The notes beneath the pieces are model-generated. The model worked only from the letters and a program-made list of their open reading frames with translations, was not told the origin of the DNA and ran no database searches. A stretch of DNA of 64,000 bases from the NCBI RefSeq assembly GCF_019904155.1, contig NZ_JAHCMB010000188.1:87873-151872 (forward strand). The letters run 5' to 3'. This DNA comes from Paenibacillus sinensis. GTDB taxonomy: Bacteria > Bacillota > Bacilli > Paenibacillales > Paenibacillaceae. Both the position numbers and the translations under genes were made by a program. Below, piece after piece: positions 25,491 to 34,376 of this stretch; the stretch's first letter is position 1, and each line of letters starts with the position of its first letter.

Positions 25491-26498
25491 TTGATTACCA
25501 TCTACGACATCGCCAAGGCGACCGGCTATTCGCCGACAACTGTCTCCAAGGTGTTCAACCACTACAGCGACGTGAGCGAGAAGACCAAGAACAAAATTCT
25601 GGATGCCGCGAAGGAGATGGGGTATTTGCCCAATTCTCACGCGCGGACGCTGATGACCAAGAAGTCCTGGACCATCGGCATTCTGTTCAATGAGTTCTCC
25701 GGGATGGGGATTCGGCATCCGTTCTTTAATGGCGTTCTCGACAGCTTCAAGCGGACGGCGGAAGCCGGAGGGTATGACCTTATGTTCATCTCCGGCAACA
25801 TCGGGGGGAAGAGCAGCAGCTATTTGGAGCACTGCCGGTTTAGAAGTGTTGACGGCGTCGTGATTGTGCTGGCGGACGCCCTGGACCCCGGGGTGGAGGA
25901 ACTGGTGGACAGCGGGCTTCCCTGCGTCATTCTGGATTACGAATCAAGGAAGGCGGGAACGGTCTGCTCCGATAATGTCAACGGCAGCTTCCTGGCTGTT
26001 CAGTATTTGCATGAATTGGGGCACCGCCATATCGCCCATATATCCGGGGGAGAAGGAACATTTGCGGGACGCCAGCGGAGGCTTGGCTACGAGATGGCCG
26101 TCGGTAGACTGAAGCTGGGGAAGCGGGAGGATTATATCGTTACAGGAGGAGAGCATTTCTCCACCCGTGACGGTTACGCGGCGATGAGTCTGCTCCTGGA
26201 TCTGGACCAGCCGCCGACCGCTGTGCTGGCGGCAGGGGACAATCTGGCCCTTGGAGCCATCAAAGCTGCGCAGGAGCGGGGCCTGAAGGTTCCGGAGGAC
26301 CTGTCCGTCATCGGCTTCGACGATATCGAAGCTGCCGGGCTGGTAACGCCGGCCTTGACTACGATCCGTCAGGATATCAGCAGCATCGGCAAGAGAGCGG
26401 CGGATATGCTGATCCAATCAATCGAGACGGTCCGCGCGCCGGAAGCGGCTGTGCTGCCGGTGGAGCTGATTGTCCGCGATTCCTGCAAGCCCCTGTAA
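25491..26498 (+). CDS. LacI family regulator of the beta-glucan locus
   Basis: This is a 335-residue protein with the helix-turn-helix MITIYDIAKATGYSPTTVSK and the usual sensor domain (GIRHPFFNGVLDSFKRTAEA; GFDDIEAAGLVTPALTTIRQ). It starts at TTG (25491), seven bases after a perfect AGGAGGTGA site. Its own control region and those of the GH30 and GH94 genes share a 14-bp palindrome, so it is very likely their repressor. The inducer is probably a beta-linked gluco-oligosaccharide entering through the ABC system further downstream. Confidence 0.9.
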   Translation: MITIYDIAKATGYSPTTVSKVFNHYSDVSEKTKNKILDAAKEMGYLPNSHARTLMTKKSWTIGILFNEFSGMGIRHPFFNGVLDSFKRTAEAGGYDLMFISGNIGGKSSSYLEHCRFRSVDGVVIVLADALDPGVEELVDSGLPCVILDYESRKAGTVCSDNVNGSFLAVQYLHELGHRHIAHISGGEGTFAGRQRRLGYEMAVGRLKLGKREDYIVTGGEHFSTRDGYAAMSLLLDLDQPPTAVLAAGDNLALGAIKAAQERGLKVPEDLSVIGFDDIEAAGLVTPALTTIRQDISSIGKRAADMLIQSIETVRAPEAAVLPVELIVRDSCKPL

Positions 26499-26558
26499 GG
26501 AGAATTAGGCCGGCGCTAGCGGGTTAATCGCTCATTCAGCCGCATACTTATATTGAGG

Positions 26559-26594
26559 GCGGCATTTCAACAAGTGAAAGCGGCATTTAACAAG
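26559..26594. repeat. Short direct repeat before the GH30 gene
   Basis: GCGGCATTTCAACAAG (26559-26574) and GCGGCATTTAACAAG (26580-26594) are adjacent copies differing by one base deletion. A palindrome follows immediately. Confidence 0.4.
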
Positions 26595-26611
26595 ACATCC
26601 CCGGGATGTCT
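26593..26611 (+). other. Perfect 19-base palindrome / stem-loop after the LacI gene
   Basis: AGACATCCC and GGGATGTCT flank a single C. As RNA it would need a smaller stem. There is no T-run, so it may be a protein site or a weak terminator. Confidence 0.45.
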
Positions 26612-26623
26612 CGCTGACTTTTA

Positions 26624-26637
26624 CGAAACCCATTTCG
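26624..26637. promoter_or_regulatory. LacI-type operator, copy B
   Basis: CGAAACCCATTTCG is the exact reverse complement of copy C at 31555. It lies 72 bases before the GH30 start. No strong promoter is visible next to it. Confidence 0.7.
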
Positions 26638-26708
26638 ATTCGTTCATCAGCCTTTTTGATCCACCGTATTCTCCCGAATTTCAGTAATTCAGAAAAGGAG
26701 CGTTACTT

Positions 26709-28049
26709 ATGACAAGCGGAACCATTATTTTGACCAGCCGTGACACGAATGACCGTCTTTCCAACCGCGGTACGCTGAGCTTTACAGACAAGACGCCGGG
26801 GCAGTCCGCCGATCTGGAGCTGATTCCAACGGTTTCCTACCAGACAATCCTCGGCTTTGGAGGCGCTTTTACCGAAGCGGCGGCGTACACGCTGTCGCGG
26901 ATCGGAGAAGAGAAGCGCCGGGAAATCATCGGCCGGTATTTCGATCCCGTGAACGGGCTTGGCTACACCTTGGGCCGGGTCCATATCCACAGCTGCGATT
27001 TCGCGCTCGGCAATTATACCTATGTGAAGGATCACGATGTGGAGCTGGAGAGCTTCGATATTTCCCATGACCGTCAGTGGGTGCTGCCGCTGATTAAGGA
27101 TGCGATGGGGGTAAAAGGCGGCGCCTTCACGCTGCTGGCCTCTCCGTGGAGTCCCCCGGCCTGGATGAAGACGAATGGCGAAATGAACAACGGGGGCAAG
27201 TTGAAGCCGGAATACCGGCAGGCATGGGCAAATTACTACGCCAAGTTTATCCGGGCTTATGAGGCTGAGGGAGTGCCGATCTGGGGCATCACGGTGCAGA
27301 ACGAGCCGGCCGCCAAGCAGACTTGGGATTCCTGCGAATATACGGCGGAGGAAGAGCGCGATTTTGTCAGGGACTATCTGGGGCCGATCATGCACCTCGA
27401 GGGGCTGGAGAACGTCAACATTCTGGTCTGGGACCATAACCGCGACATTGTTGTGGAGCGCGCCTCGACCATCCTGAATGATCCGGAAGCGGCCAAATAC
27501 GTATGGGGAACCGGCCTCCACTGGTATGTCAGCGAGGCCTTCGATCAGGTGGGCAAGGTTCATGAGCTGTTCCCGGATAAGCATCTGCTGTTCACGGAAG
27601 GCTGCCAGGAGGGCGGCGTACATCTCGGTTCCTGGGAGACCGGTGAACGCTATGGCCGGAACATGATCGGCGACTTCAACAACTGGATGGAGGGCTATCT
27701 GGACTGGAATCTGGTGCTCGACGAGACGGGCGGCCCGAATCATGTGAACAATCTGTGCGACGCACCGGTCATTGCAGATACCCGAACGGGAGAGATTCAT
27801 TACACCAGCTCCTATTACTATATCGGGCATTTCAGCAAATTCGTTGCCCCTGGTGCAGTTCGGATCGGGCAGGCACTCTCCCGGAGCAACCTGCAATCCG
27901 CCTCCTTCCGCAATCCGGACGGAACGCTGGCGGTGATTGTCATGAATGAGAGCGAGGACATGCAGACATTCACGCTGGGCTGCGGCGGAAAATTGGCTGA
28001 AACCAGCCTGCCCGCACACTCGATCGCAACTTATGTGCTTGAGAACTGA
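26709..28049 (+). CDS. GH30 family glycoside hydrolase, cytoplasmic
   Basis: This is a 446-residue GH30 enzyme: GFGGAFTEAAAYTLSRIG at the first barrel strand, acid/base Glu in GITVQNEPAAKQ, nucleophile Glu in LLFTEGCQEG, and the short C-terminal beta domain. It has no signal peptide, so it acts on imported oligosaccharides. GH30 proteins of this look are often labelled glucosylceramidase, but next to two beta-glucan phosphorylases a beta-glucosidase acting on beta-1,6 or beta-1,3 gluco-oligosaccharides is more likely. It is the first gene of the operator-controlled operon, 37 bases before the large phosphorylase. Confidence 0.82.
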   Translation: MTSGTIILTSRDTNDRLSNRGTLSFTDKTPGQSADLELIPTVSYQTILGFGGAFTEAAAYTLSRIGEEKRREIIGRYFDPVNGLGYTLGRVHIHSCDFALGNYTYVKDHDVELESFDISHDRQWVLPLIKDAMGVKGGAFTLLASPWSPPAWMKTNGEMNNGGKLKPEYRQAWANYYAKFIRAYEAEGVPIWGITVQNEPAAKQTWDSCEYTAEEERDFVRDYLGPIMHLEGLENVNILVWDHNRDIVVERASTILNDPEAAKYVWGTGLHWYVSEAFDQVGKVHELFPDKHLLFTEGCQEGGVHLGSWETGERYGRNMIGDFNNWMEGYLDWNLVLDETGGPNHVNNLCDAPVIADTRTGEIHYTSSYYYIGHFSKFVAPGAVRIGQALSRSNLQSASFRNPDGTLAVIVMNESEDMQTFTLGCGGKLAETSLPAHSIATYVLEN

Positions 28050-28086
28050 CGTCCATCGGCTGTCCACACGAAAGAGAGGTTAACCA

Positions 28087-31000
28087 ATGCCAGCCTATTA
28101 TGTGGAGAATCAGCATTTTGTCATAGAGGAATTCGATAAAGCCAAGACCTTCGCCAGCTTCCTGCCCGGTCTTGCCGGACCGAGGGGCATCCCGATGTGG
28201 ACGTTCTACGTCAACCGGGGTCAGGGAATTGCAAGCTTCGGCGTCCGGGACAAGAATTCGCCCATCATGGAGTTCTCCCCGGCAAGCATCAGCTACAAGA
28301 ACGTACCGCTCAGCGGCTTCCGGACGTTCGTCAAGCTTGGCGGCGCCGTCTACGAACCGTTCCTGGATCAAGGCGAGGACCCTTCCATCCGCCGGACGAT
28401 GAGAATCGGGCGCAACGAGCTGGTGATCGAAGAGACGAACCTTACCCTGAACCTTCAGGTAAAAATCGTATACTTTAACATGCCGGGCGACGAGTTCGCC
28501 GCGCTGGCGAGACATGTGGAAATCACGAATCAGTCGGCATCGCCGATGTCGCTGGAGGTGCTGGACGGCCTTCCCGAGCTTCTGCCCTACGGAATCGACA
28601 ATGCCGGATACAAGGAAATGGGCAACCTGCTCCGCAGCTGGATGGAGATCTACAATCTGGAGAACGCCGTGCCCTTCTTCAAGCTGCGTTCCAGCACCAA
28701 GGATGAGGCCGAGGTTCGTGAGATTAAGGGAGGGCATTTCTATTTTGCGTTCAGCGGCGAGGAAGAGCTTCTTCCGCCGATCGTTGATTATGAAGTCGTC
28801 TTCGGACACAATACTTCCCTTGTGTATCCGGCCTCATTCGCGCGCGCTTCTCTGGAAGAGCTCGGGGCGATGCCGCAGATTACCGCGAACAAGGTTCCCT
28901 GTGCCTTTAGCGGCACGGCGGCCAGGCTGGTTCCTGGCGAGAGCTTGAACCTGTACGCGATGATTGGACATACGCGCGATATCGGAATCATCCAGTCCCA
29001 GACCGGCCGTCTCTGCCGGGCGGAATATTTTCGCTCCAAGCGGGAGGAGGCTGCCAGACTGGCGGACCAAATTACCGACGATATCGCGACCTCCACTTCG
29101 TCAACGATGTTCGACGCTTACTGCCGGCAGAGCTATCTCGACAATGTGCTGCGCGGCGGCTATCCCGTGGTGTTCGGCCAAGGGCCGGAGGCCAAAATAT
29201 ACCACTTGTTCTCACGGAAGCATGGGGATCTGGAGCGGGATTATAACTTTTTCTCACTGGCTCCGGAATATTATTCCCAAGGCAACGGCAATTTCCGGGA
29301 TATGAACCAGAACCGCCGCAACGACGTCTTGTTCCATCCGGAAGCGGGCGCATTCAATATCTATATGTTCTTCAGCCTTATTCAGGCGGACGGCTATAAT
29401 CCGCTGCAGGTCAAGGGCAGCACCTTCCAAGTGCCGAAAGAACGGGCAGCGAAGCTCGTCGGCTTACTGGAATATGCGGTAGGCAGCCATCACCGGGAGC
29501 TGTCCGCCATAGCGGCCAAACCGTTTACCCCGGGACAGATCATCCATTACCTCAGCGATCACGAGATTATGCTTAAGGTGAGCGAAGAGGAGCTTCTGGA
29601 TAAGCTGCTGGGTCTGTCCATGCAAAATATTGAAGCAAGCTTTGGCGAAGGGTACTGGATCGATCACTGGACCTACAATATGGATTTGGTGGACAGCTAC
29701 CGTGCTGTTTTTCCGGATAAAATGGAGGAGCTGCTGCATACGCCGGGAACCTGCCGCTTCTTCGACAGTCCCGTCCGCGTGCTGCCGCGCAGCGAAAAGA
29801 TGGTGCTCAAGGACGGAAAGGTGCGCCAGTACGGCTCCACCGTGCACGACGACGAGAAGCTGGAGCGCCTTGGCGGCGGAATGTCCGACACGCGCTGGCT
29901 GAGAACGAAGCACGGAACGGGCGAGGTCTACCGCACCGATCTGTTTGCCAAAATGCTGTCCCTGGCCTTGATCAAAATGACGACGCTCGACCCTTACGGC
30001 ATGGGCGTTGAGATGGAAGGGGATAAGCCGGGCTGGAATGATGCGATGAACGGGCTTCCCGCTCTGTTCGGCTCCGGCATGGGAGAAACTTATGAATTGA
30101 AGCGTCTTGTGCTGTTCATACTGGAAGCGCTGTCCGGAATGCCGGGCGGGGCAGATGTCTCCGGAAACGCCGGGACTAAGGGAAGTTCCACGAACGGTGA
30201 GGGAGTCGGAAGCGAAGGGAAGGCCACTAGCGCGGAAAGCAAGGAGAAGAGCGGGAGCGCCGGAAGTATCGGGAATATCGGGTGCGCCGGAAGCGAAGGG
30301 AATGTCGAGAGCGCTGGAGATTTAGAGCTTGCCGGACGGAAGGTTCGCCTGCCTCGGGAAATGGCGGAGCTGCTGTCGGAGACGGATAAGGTTCTGTCCT
30401 GCCGGGAGAACGGGGACATCTCCGATCTGGAATGCTGGGATCTGCTGGCGACGGCGCGAGAGCGCTGCCGCGAGAGCATCCGGTTCGGCCTGTCCGGCGA
30501 CGAGCGGGAGATTGCCTTTGCGGCATTGGAGCCGGTCTTCAAGCGGTTTCTGGGGCGGCTGAATGAGGGGATCGCGAAGGCTGTCAAGCTTGGCGGGGGC
30601 CTTGTTCCTACCTACTTCCGCTTCGAGGCAGAGGAATACGAGCCTCTGAAGAGCGGCGATGGAGGGCCGGTCATTAGCCCTTACGGACTTCCGGTGGTGT
30701 CGGTTAGCCGGTTCCGCGCCGAAGCGCTTCCGGCGTTTCTGGAAGGGCCAGTGCACGGGCTGAAGCTCGCGGAAAGTCAGGAGGAAGCGCAGGGTATTTA
30801 CCGGGCGGTGCGAAGCAGCGGCTTGTACGACGAGAAGCTCGGCATGTACAAAACCTCCGTCAGCCTTGGGGAGCAGCCGCAGGAAATCGGCCGTATCCGC
30901 GCGTTCACCCCGGGCTGGCTGGAGCGGGAATCGGTATTTCTGCACATGTCCTACAAATATGTGCTCGAGCTGCTGAAGACCGGGCTGACCGGGACGTTCT

Positions 31001-31494
31001 ATGAAGAATTCAAGCGCGCGCTGATACCATTCCAGGACCCCGCCGTCTACGGGCGCAGCACGCTGGAGAATTCCTCCTTCATCGCCAGCAGCGTTAATCC
31101 CGATCCCGGCGTGCACGGCCGCGGCTTTGTCGCCCGCTTGAGCGGCTCGACTGCGGAATTTCTGAGCATGTGGTCGCTCATGATGGCGGGAAGCCGCCCT
31201 TTCCGGCTGAGTGCGGACGGAGACCTTGTGCTGGAGCTTGCACCGGCGCTTCCGGGCTGGCTGTTCAGGGATGACGGCAGACTCTCGTTCCGGTTCCTTG
31301 GCTCGGTTAACGTAACCTATATCAATGAGCGGCGGGCCGACACGTTCGGAGAGAACCGCGCGGTCATCCGGCGGATCAGCGTGAAGGACGGCAGCGGGAA
31401 CACAGTGAATGTAGAGGGAGGCGTCCTGTCCGGCAGGCTGGCTGAGGACATCCGGGCCGGACGGTACACGGAGCTTGAGGCCGTGCTGGAATAG
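28087..31494 (+). CDS. Very large inverting phosphorylase, probably GH161 beta-1,3-glucan phosphorylase
   Basis: This is a 1135-residue cytoplasmic protein with the N-terminal beta-sandwich and (alpha/alpha)6 barrel typical of the GH94/GH149/GH161 clan. The catalytic-Asp region reads GDKPGWNDAMNGLPALFGSG near residue 640. The length fits GH161 beta-1,3-oligoglucan phosphorylases such as Paenibacillus polymyxa PapP, and the tandem with a laminaribiose-type GH94 gene is an arrangement reported for GH161. The other candidate is a 1,2-beta-oligoglucan phosphorylase of GH94, also about 1100 residues. It would shorten oligosaccharides one glucose 1-phosphate at a time. Oddly, residues about 688-746 form a Gly/Ser/Glu-rich insertion just after the catalytic region. 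Confidence 0.72.
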   Translation: MPAYYVENQHFVIEEFDKAKTFASFLPGLAGPRGIPMWTFYVNRGQGIASFGVRDKNSPIMEFSPASISYKNVPLSGFRTFVKLGGAVYEPFLDQGEDPSIRRTMRIGRNELVIEETNLTLNLQVKIVYFNMPGDEFAALARHVEITNQSASPMSLEVLDGLPELLPYGIDNAGYKEMGNLLRSWMEIYNLENAVPFFKLRSSTKDEAEVREIKGGHFYFAFSGEEELLPPIVDYEVVFGHNTSLVYPASFARASLEELGAMPQITANKVPCAFSGTAARLVPGESLNLYAMIGHTRDIGIIQSQTGRLCRAEYFRSKREEAARLADQITDDIATSTSSTMFDAYCRQSYLDNVLRGGYPVVFGQGPEAKIYHLFSRKHGDLERDYNFFSLAPEYYSQGNGNFRDMNQNRRNDVLFHPEAGAFNIYMFFSLIQADGYNPLQVKGSTFQVPKERAAKLVGLLEYAVGSHHRELSAIAAKPFTPGQIIHYLSDHEIMLKVSEEELLDKLLGLSMQNIEASFGEGYWIDHWTYNMDLVDSYRAVFPDKMEELLHTPGTCRFFDSPVRVLPRSEKMVLKDGKVRQYGSTVHDDEKLERLGGGMSDTRWLRTKHGTGEVYRTDLFAKMLSLALIKMTTLDPYGMGVEMEGDKPGWNDAMNGLPALFGSGMGETYELKRLVLFILEALSGMPGGADVSGNAGTKGSSTNGEGVGSEGKATSAESKEKSGSAGSIGNIGCAGSEGNVESAGDLELAGRKVRLPREMAELLSETDKVLSCRENGDISDLECWDLLATARERCRESIRFGLSGDEREIAFAALEPVFKRFLGRLNEGIAKAVKLGGGLVPTYFRFEAEEYEPLKSGDGGPVISPYGLPVVSVSRFRAEALPAFLEGPVHGLKLAESQEEAQGIYRAVRSSGLYDEKLGMYKTSVSLGEQPQEIGRIRAFTPGWLERESVFLHMSYKYVLELLKTGLTGTFYEEFKRALIPFQDPAVYGRSTLENSSFIASSVNPDPGVHGRGFVARLSGSTAEFLSMWSLMMAGSRPFRLSADGDLVLELAPALPGWLFRDDGRLSFRFLGSVNVTYINERRADTFGENRAVIRRISVKDGSGNTVNVEGGVLSGRLAEDIRAGRYTELEAVLE
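30150..30325 (+). repeat. Low-complexity Gly/Ser/Glu-coding stretch inside the phosphorylase gene
   Basis: About 59 codons made mainly of GGA, AGC, GGG and GAA units (for example GKATSAESKEKSGSAGSIGN) interrupt an otherwise globular enzyme in frame. It looks like a slippage-expanded loop. Confidence 0.6.
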
Positions 31495-31511
31495 CTTGAC
31501 GCGAAATAACA

Positions 31512-31554
31512 GGGGGCGCTGTGCATTGTGTCCAAGGAACAGCGCCCCTATTTT
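31512..31554 (+). terminator. Intra-operon terminator or attenuator
   Basis: GGGGCGCTGT pairs perfectly with ACAGCGCCCC, followed by TATTTTC. It ends or thins the GH30-phosphorylase transcript just before operator copy C and the GH94 gene. Confidence 0.7.
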
Positions 31555-31568
31555 CGAAATGGGTTTCG
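31555..31568. promoter_or_regulatory. LacI-type operator, copy C
   Basis: CGAAATGGGTTTCG directly follows the hairpin and lies 28 bases before the GH94 start codon. It matches copy A in 13 of 14 bases and copy B (reverse complement) in all 14. Confidence 0.72.
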
Positions 31569-31595
31569 ACAATAAAACGGAAAGAAGGTCGGTTT

Positions 31596-34334
31596 ATGTC
31601 AACGCAAGCTCAAACCTGGACATTCAAAGGCTCGGAGGGAGACTTCGAGCTTAAGGACCCTCATTTGACGAGCTACTTGTATTTTCCGCTCGTCAATGAA
31701 GCCGGCATGATGTCCTCCATTACTCCCTCTCTGCATGGAGATATCAAATCCGGCCATAACACCTTCCTGTCCGAGCCGGTATCCGCAGAGAGCCTTCACA
31801 ATTCCCGGGCGGCCCGGAACTTCTGGGTGCATGTTCAGGAATTCGGCCCCTGGTCTTGCACGGGGAATTCGGCTATACAGCAGGCGAGCCGGTTCGATCA
31901 AGAGACAGAGGGTGGAGACAAGGTAACGCTGGAGGCTGGGCTGCTCTGGCACAAGGTTGTTCGCGAGAATGCGCGAATCGGCGTGCGGGCGGAAACGGTC
32001 AGCTTCGTTCCGGCAGGCCCGGACCGCGTGGAGCTGATGAAGGTGACGCTGACGAACACCGGGAACCGCAAGCGGACCCTGACGCCGACCGCTGCGGTTC
32101 CGCTCTATGCCCGTTCCGCCGACGATCTGCGGGATCACCGGCATGTGACGTCCCTGCTGCACCGGATCTATACCTCCGAAGGAGGCATTGAGGTCCAGCC
32201 CTCCCTGTCCTTCGACGAGCGGGGACACCGGGTCAACAAGACCGCGTATTCCGTGCTCGGAGGCGAAGGAGACGGCGGGAAACCCTCCGGATTTTTCCCC
32301 ATAGCAGAACGATTTACCGGAGAAGGCGGCTCTTACGACTGGCCGGAGGCCGTAGTGCGTAACGAGACTCCGCATTGCGGACCTGGAGAGGTCCTCGAAG
32401 GTCTCGAAGCCGTTGGCGGCATCCGGTTCGCGGAAGCTGCGCTTCAACCGGGAGAGAGCAAGTCGTACATTGTAGCCATGGCCATCACGGATGACCGGAT
32501 GGATGAAGAAAGTCTGTGGAAGACCTATATGTCCGAGGCTTCGTTCGACCATCTGCTCGGGGCATGCAAGGCCTACTGGAAGGAGAAGGTGGATGCCGTC
32601 CGGTTCCACTCCGCGAACAAGGAGTTCGATCTATGGATGAGGTGGGTGACGCTTCAGCCGATCCTTCGGCGGCTCTTCGGCAACTCCTTCATGCCTCATC
32701 ATGATTACGGCCGGGGAGGACGGGGCTGGCGCGATTTGTGGCAGGACTGCCTGGCGCTGATGATCATGGAGCCGGAGGAGGTCCGGCAGCTGCTGTCGGG
32801 CAATTTCGCCGGCGTGAGAATCGACGGCAGCAACGCCACCATCATCGGCAGGCTTCCCGGCGAATTCGTGGCGGACCGCAACAACATCCCGCGCGTCTGG
32901 ATGGATCACGGCGCCTGGCCGTTTCTGACGGTGCTGCTCTACCTGAATCAGAGCGGCGACCTCGATTTTCTGCTGCAAGAGCAGACCTACTTCAGAGACG
33001 CCTTCGTGAACCGCTGCCGGGAACGTGACGCTTCCTGGACTCCGGAAAGCGGGAATCTGCTGAAGACCACCAACGGCGAGATATACCGCGGCACGATTCT
33101 GGAGCATATGCTGCTTCAGCATTTGACGCCGTTTTACCTGGTCGGCGAGCATAACCATATGAGACTGGAGGGCGCCGACTGGAATGACGGGCTGGATATG
33201 GCTGCGGACCGGGGGGAGAGCGTGGCGTTTACGGCTTTTTATGCGGGCAATCTTCGGGATCTGGCGTCCTTGCTGCGGGAGCTGGAGCGCCGCACCGGAA
33301 CTGCTCGCGTTGAATTGGCGGAGGAAATGCTGGTGCTGCTGGACAGCTTGGGCGAGCCGGCCGATTATGATTCTGTCTCCGCAAAGCACGGGGTGCTGGA
33401 CCGGTATTTCGAGCGTATAACCGGTGGAGTCAGCGGACGCAAGGCGGCCGTCTCCCTGGTATCGCTCGCCGAGGATCTGGAGCGCAAAGCCTCCTGGACG
33501 GAGAATCATATCCGCGCCAGCGAGTGGGTGGCTTCAGAGGGCGGCAGCTCATGGTTCAACGGCTATTACAATAATGACGGCGAGCGGGTGGAAGGGGACC
33601 ATCCGGAGGGCGTGCGGATGACGCTCACCGGCCAGGTCTTCCCGATCATGAGCGGGGTTGCCACGGAAGAGCAGATATCGTCCGTCATACAGGCGGTGGA
33701 CCGGCATCTGCTTGATGAGGAGATCGGCTACCGGCTGAATTCCCGGTTCGGCGGCGTCCAGCAGAATTTGGGTCGGGCATTCGGCTTCGCCTTCGGCCAC
33801 AAAGAGAATGGAGCCATGTTCAGCCATATGACTGTGATGTACGCGAACGCTTTGTATAAGCGGGGCTTTGTGAAGGAAGGCAAGGCTGTGCTGGACTCCA
33901 TCCACTCGCTCTGCGCCGACTTCCCGAAGAGCCGGATTTATCCGGGTATCCCCGAGTATATCAACGAGCAGGGCCGCGGCATGTATCATTATCTCACTGG
34001 CTCGGCGAGCTGGCTGCTGCTGACCGAGCTGATGGAAGTATACGGCGTCAAGGGCGATATGGGCGACCTGCTGCTTCAGCCCAAGCTGGCGGGCGAGCAG
34101 TTCGACGAAGCAGGGAAGGCTTCGGTTGTTACCCGGTTCGCCGGCCGGCGCCTGCGAATCGTCTACATCAATGAGGGCCGCAAGGAGTATGGTGAACGCC
34201 AGGCCGGCGCCTGTCTGCTGAACGGCAAACCGGCAAGAGTTGAACCGGCGGCGGGGGGCTGCCTACTGTCGCGGGCGCTTATCGAGAGCCTTCCGGAGGA
34301 AGGCGTGCATGAGCTGAGCCTGGAACTTCTCTGA
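31596..34334 (+). CDS. GH94 phosphorylase, laminaribiose phosphorylase-like
   Basis: The protein has 912 residues, almost exactly the length I recall for Paenibacillus laminaribiose phosphorylase. It has the GH94 layout: N-terminal beta-sandwich, linker helices, (alpha/alpha)6 barrel with YGRGGRGWRDLWQD, the general acid Asp in EGADWNDGLDMA, and late GRGMYHYLTGSASWLL. It would convert laminaribiose and phosphate to glucose 1-phosphate and glucose; cellobiose or other beta-disaccharides are alternatives. The ATG at 31596 follows AAGAAGG; the open frame upstream to 31521 runs through the terminator and operator and is not used. It would act after the larger phosphorylase on the terminal disaccharide. 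Confidence 0.82.
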   Translation: MSTQAQTWTFKGSEGDFELKDPHLTSYLYFPLVNEAGMMSSITPSLHGDIKSGHNTFLSEPVSAESLHNSRAARNFWVHVQEFGPWSCTGNSAIQQASRFDQETEGGDKVTLEAGLLWHKVVRENARIGVRAETVSFVPAGPDRVELMKVTLTNTGNRKRTLTPTAAVPLYARSADDLRDHRHVTSLLHRIYTSEGGIEVQPSLSFDERGHRVNKTAYSVLGGEGDGGKPSGFFPIAERFTGEGGSYDWPEAVVRNETPHCGPGEVLEGLEAVGGIRFAEAALQPGESKSYIVAMAITDDRMDEESLWKTYMSEASFDHLLGACKAYWKEKVDAVRFHSANKEFDLWMRWVTLQPILRRLFGNSFMPHHDYGRGGRGWRDLWQDCLALMIMEPEEVRQLLSGNFAGVRIDGSNATIIGRLPGEFVADRNNIPRVWMDHGAWPFLTVLLYLNQSGDLDFLLQEQTYFRDAFVNRCRERDASWTPESGNLLKTTNGEIYRGTILEHMLLQHLTPFYLVGEHNHMRLEGADWNDGLDMAADRGESVAFTAFYAGNLRDLASLLRELERRTGTARVELAEEMLVLLDSLGEPADYDSVSAKHGVLDRYFERITGGVSGRKAAVSLVSLAEDLERKASWTENHIRASEWVASEGGSSWFNGYYNNDGERVEGDHPEGVRMTLTGQVFPIMSGVATEEQISSVIQAVDRHLLDEEIGYRLNSRFGGVQQNLGRAFGFAFGHKENGAMFSHMTVMYANALYKRGFVKEGKAVLDSIHSLCADFPKSRIYPGIPEYINEQGRGMYHYLTGSASWLLLTELMEVYGVKGDMGDLLLQPKLAGEQFDEAGKASVVTRFAGRRLRIVYINEGRKEYGERQAGACLLNGKPARVEPAAGGCLLSRALIESLPEEGVHELSLELL

Positions 34335-34376
34335 TGCCGGGCGGGGTTATTTTGATTAAAAAGGAGCCTGTTGAGC

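Noticed and set aside
28087..31494. Ordinary cellobiose phosphorylase
   Set aside because: The protein is over 300 residues longer than cellobiose phosphorylases, and its catalytic region differs; the beta-1,3-glucan context favours GH161 or the oligoglucan type.
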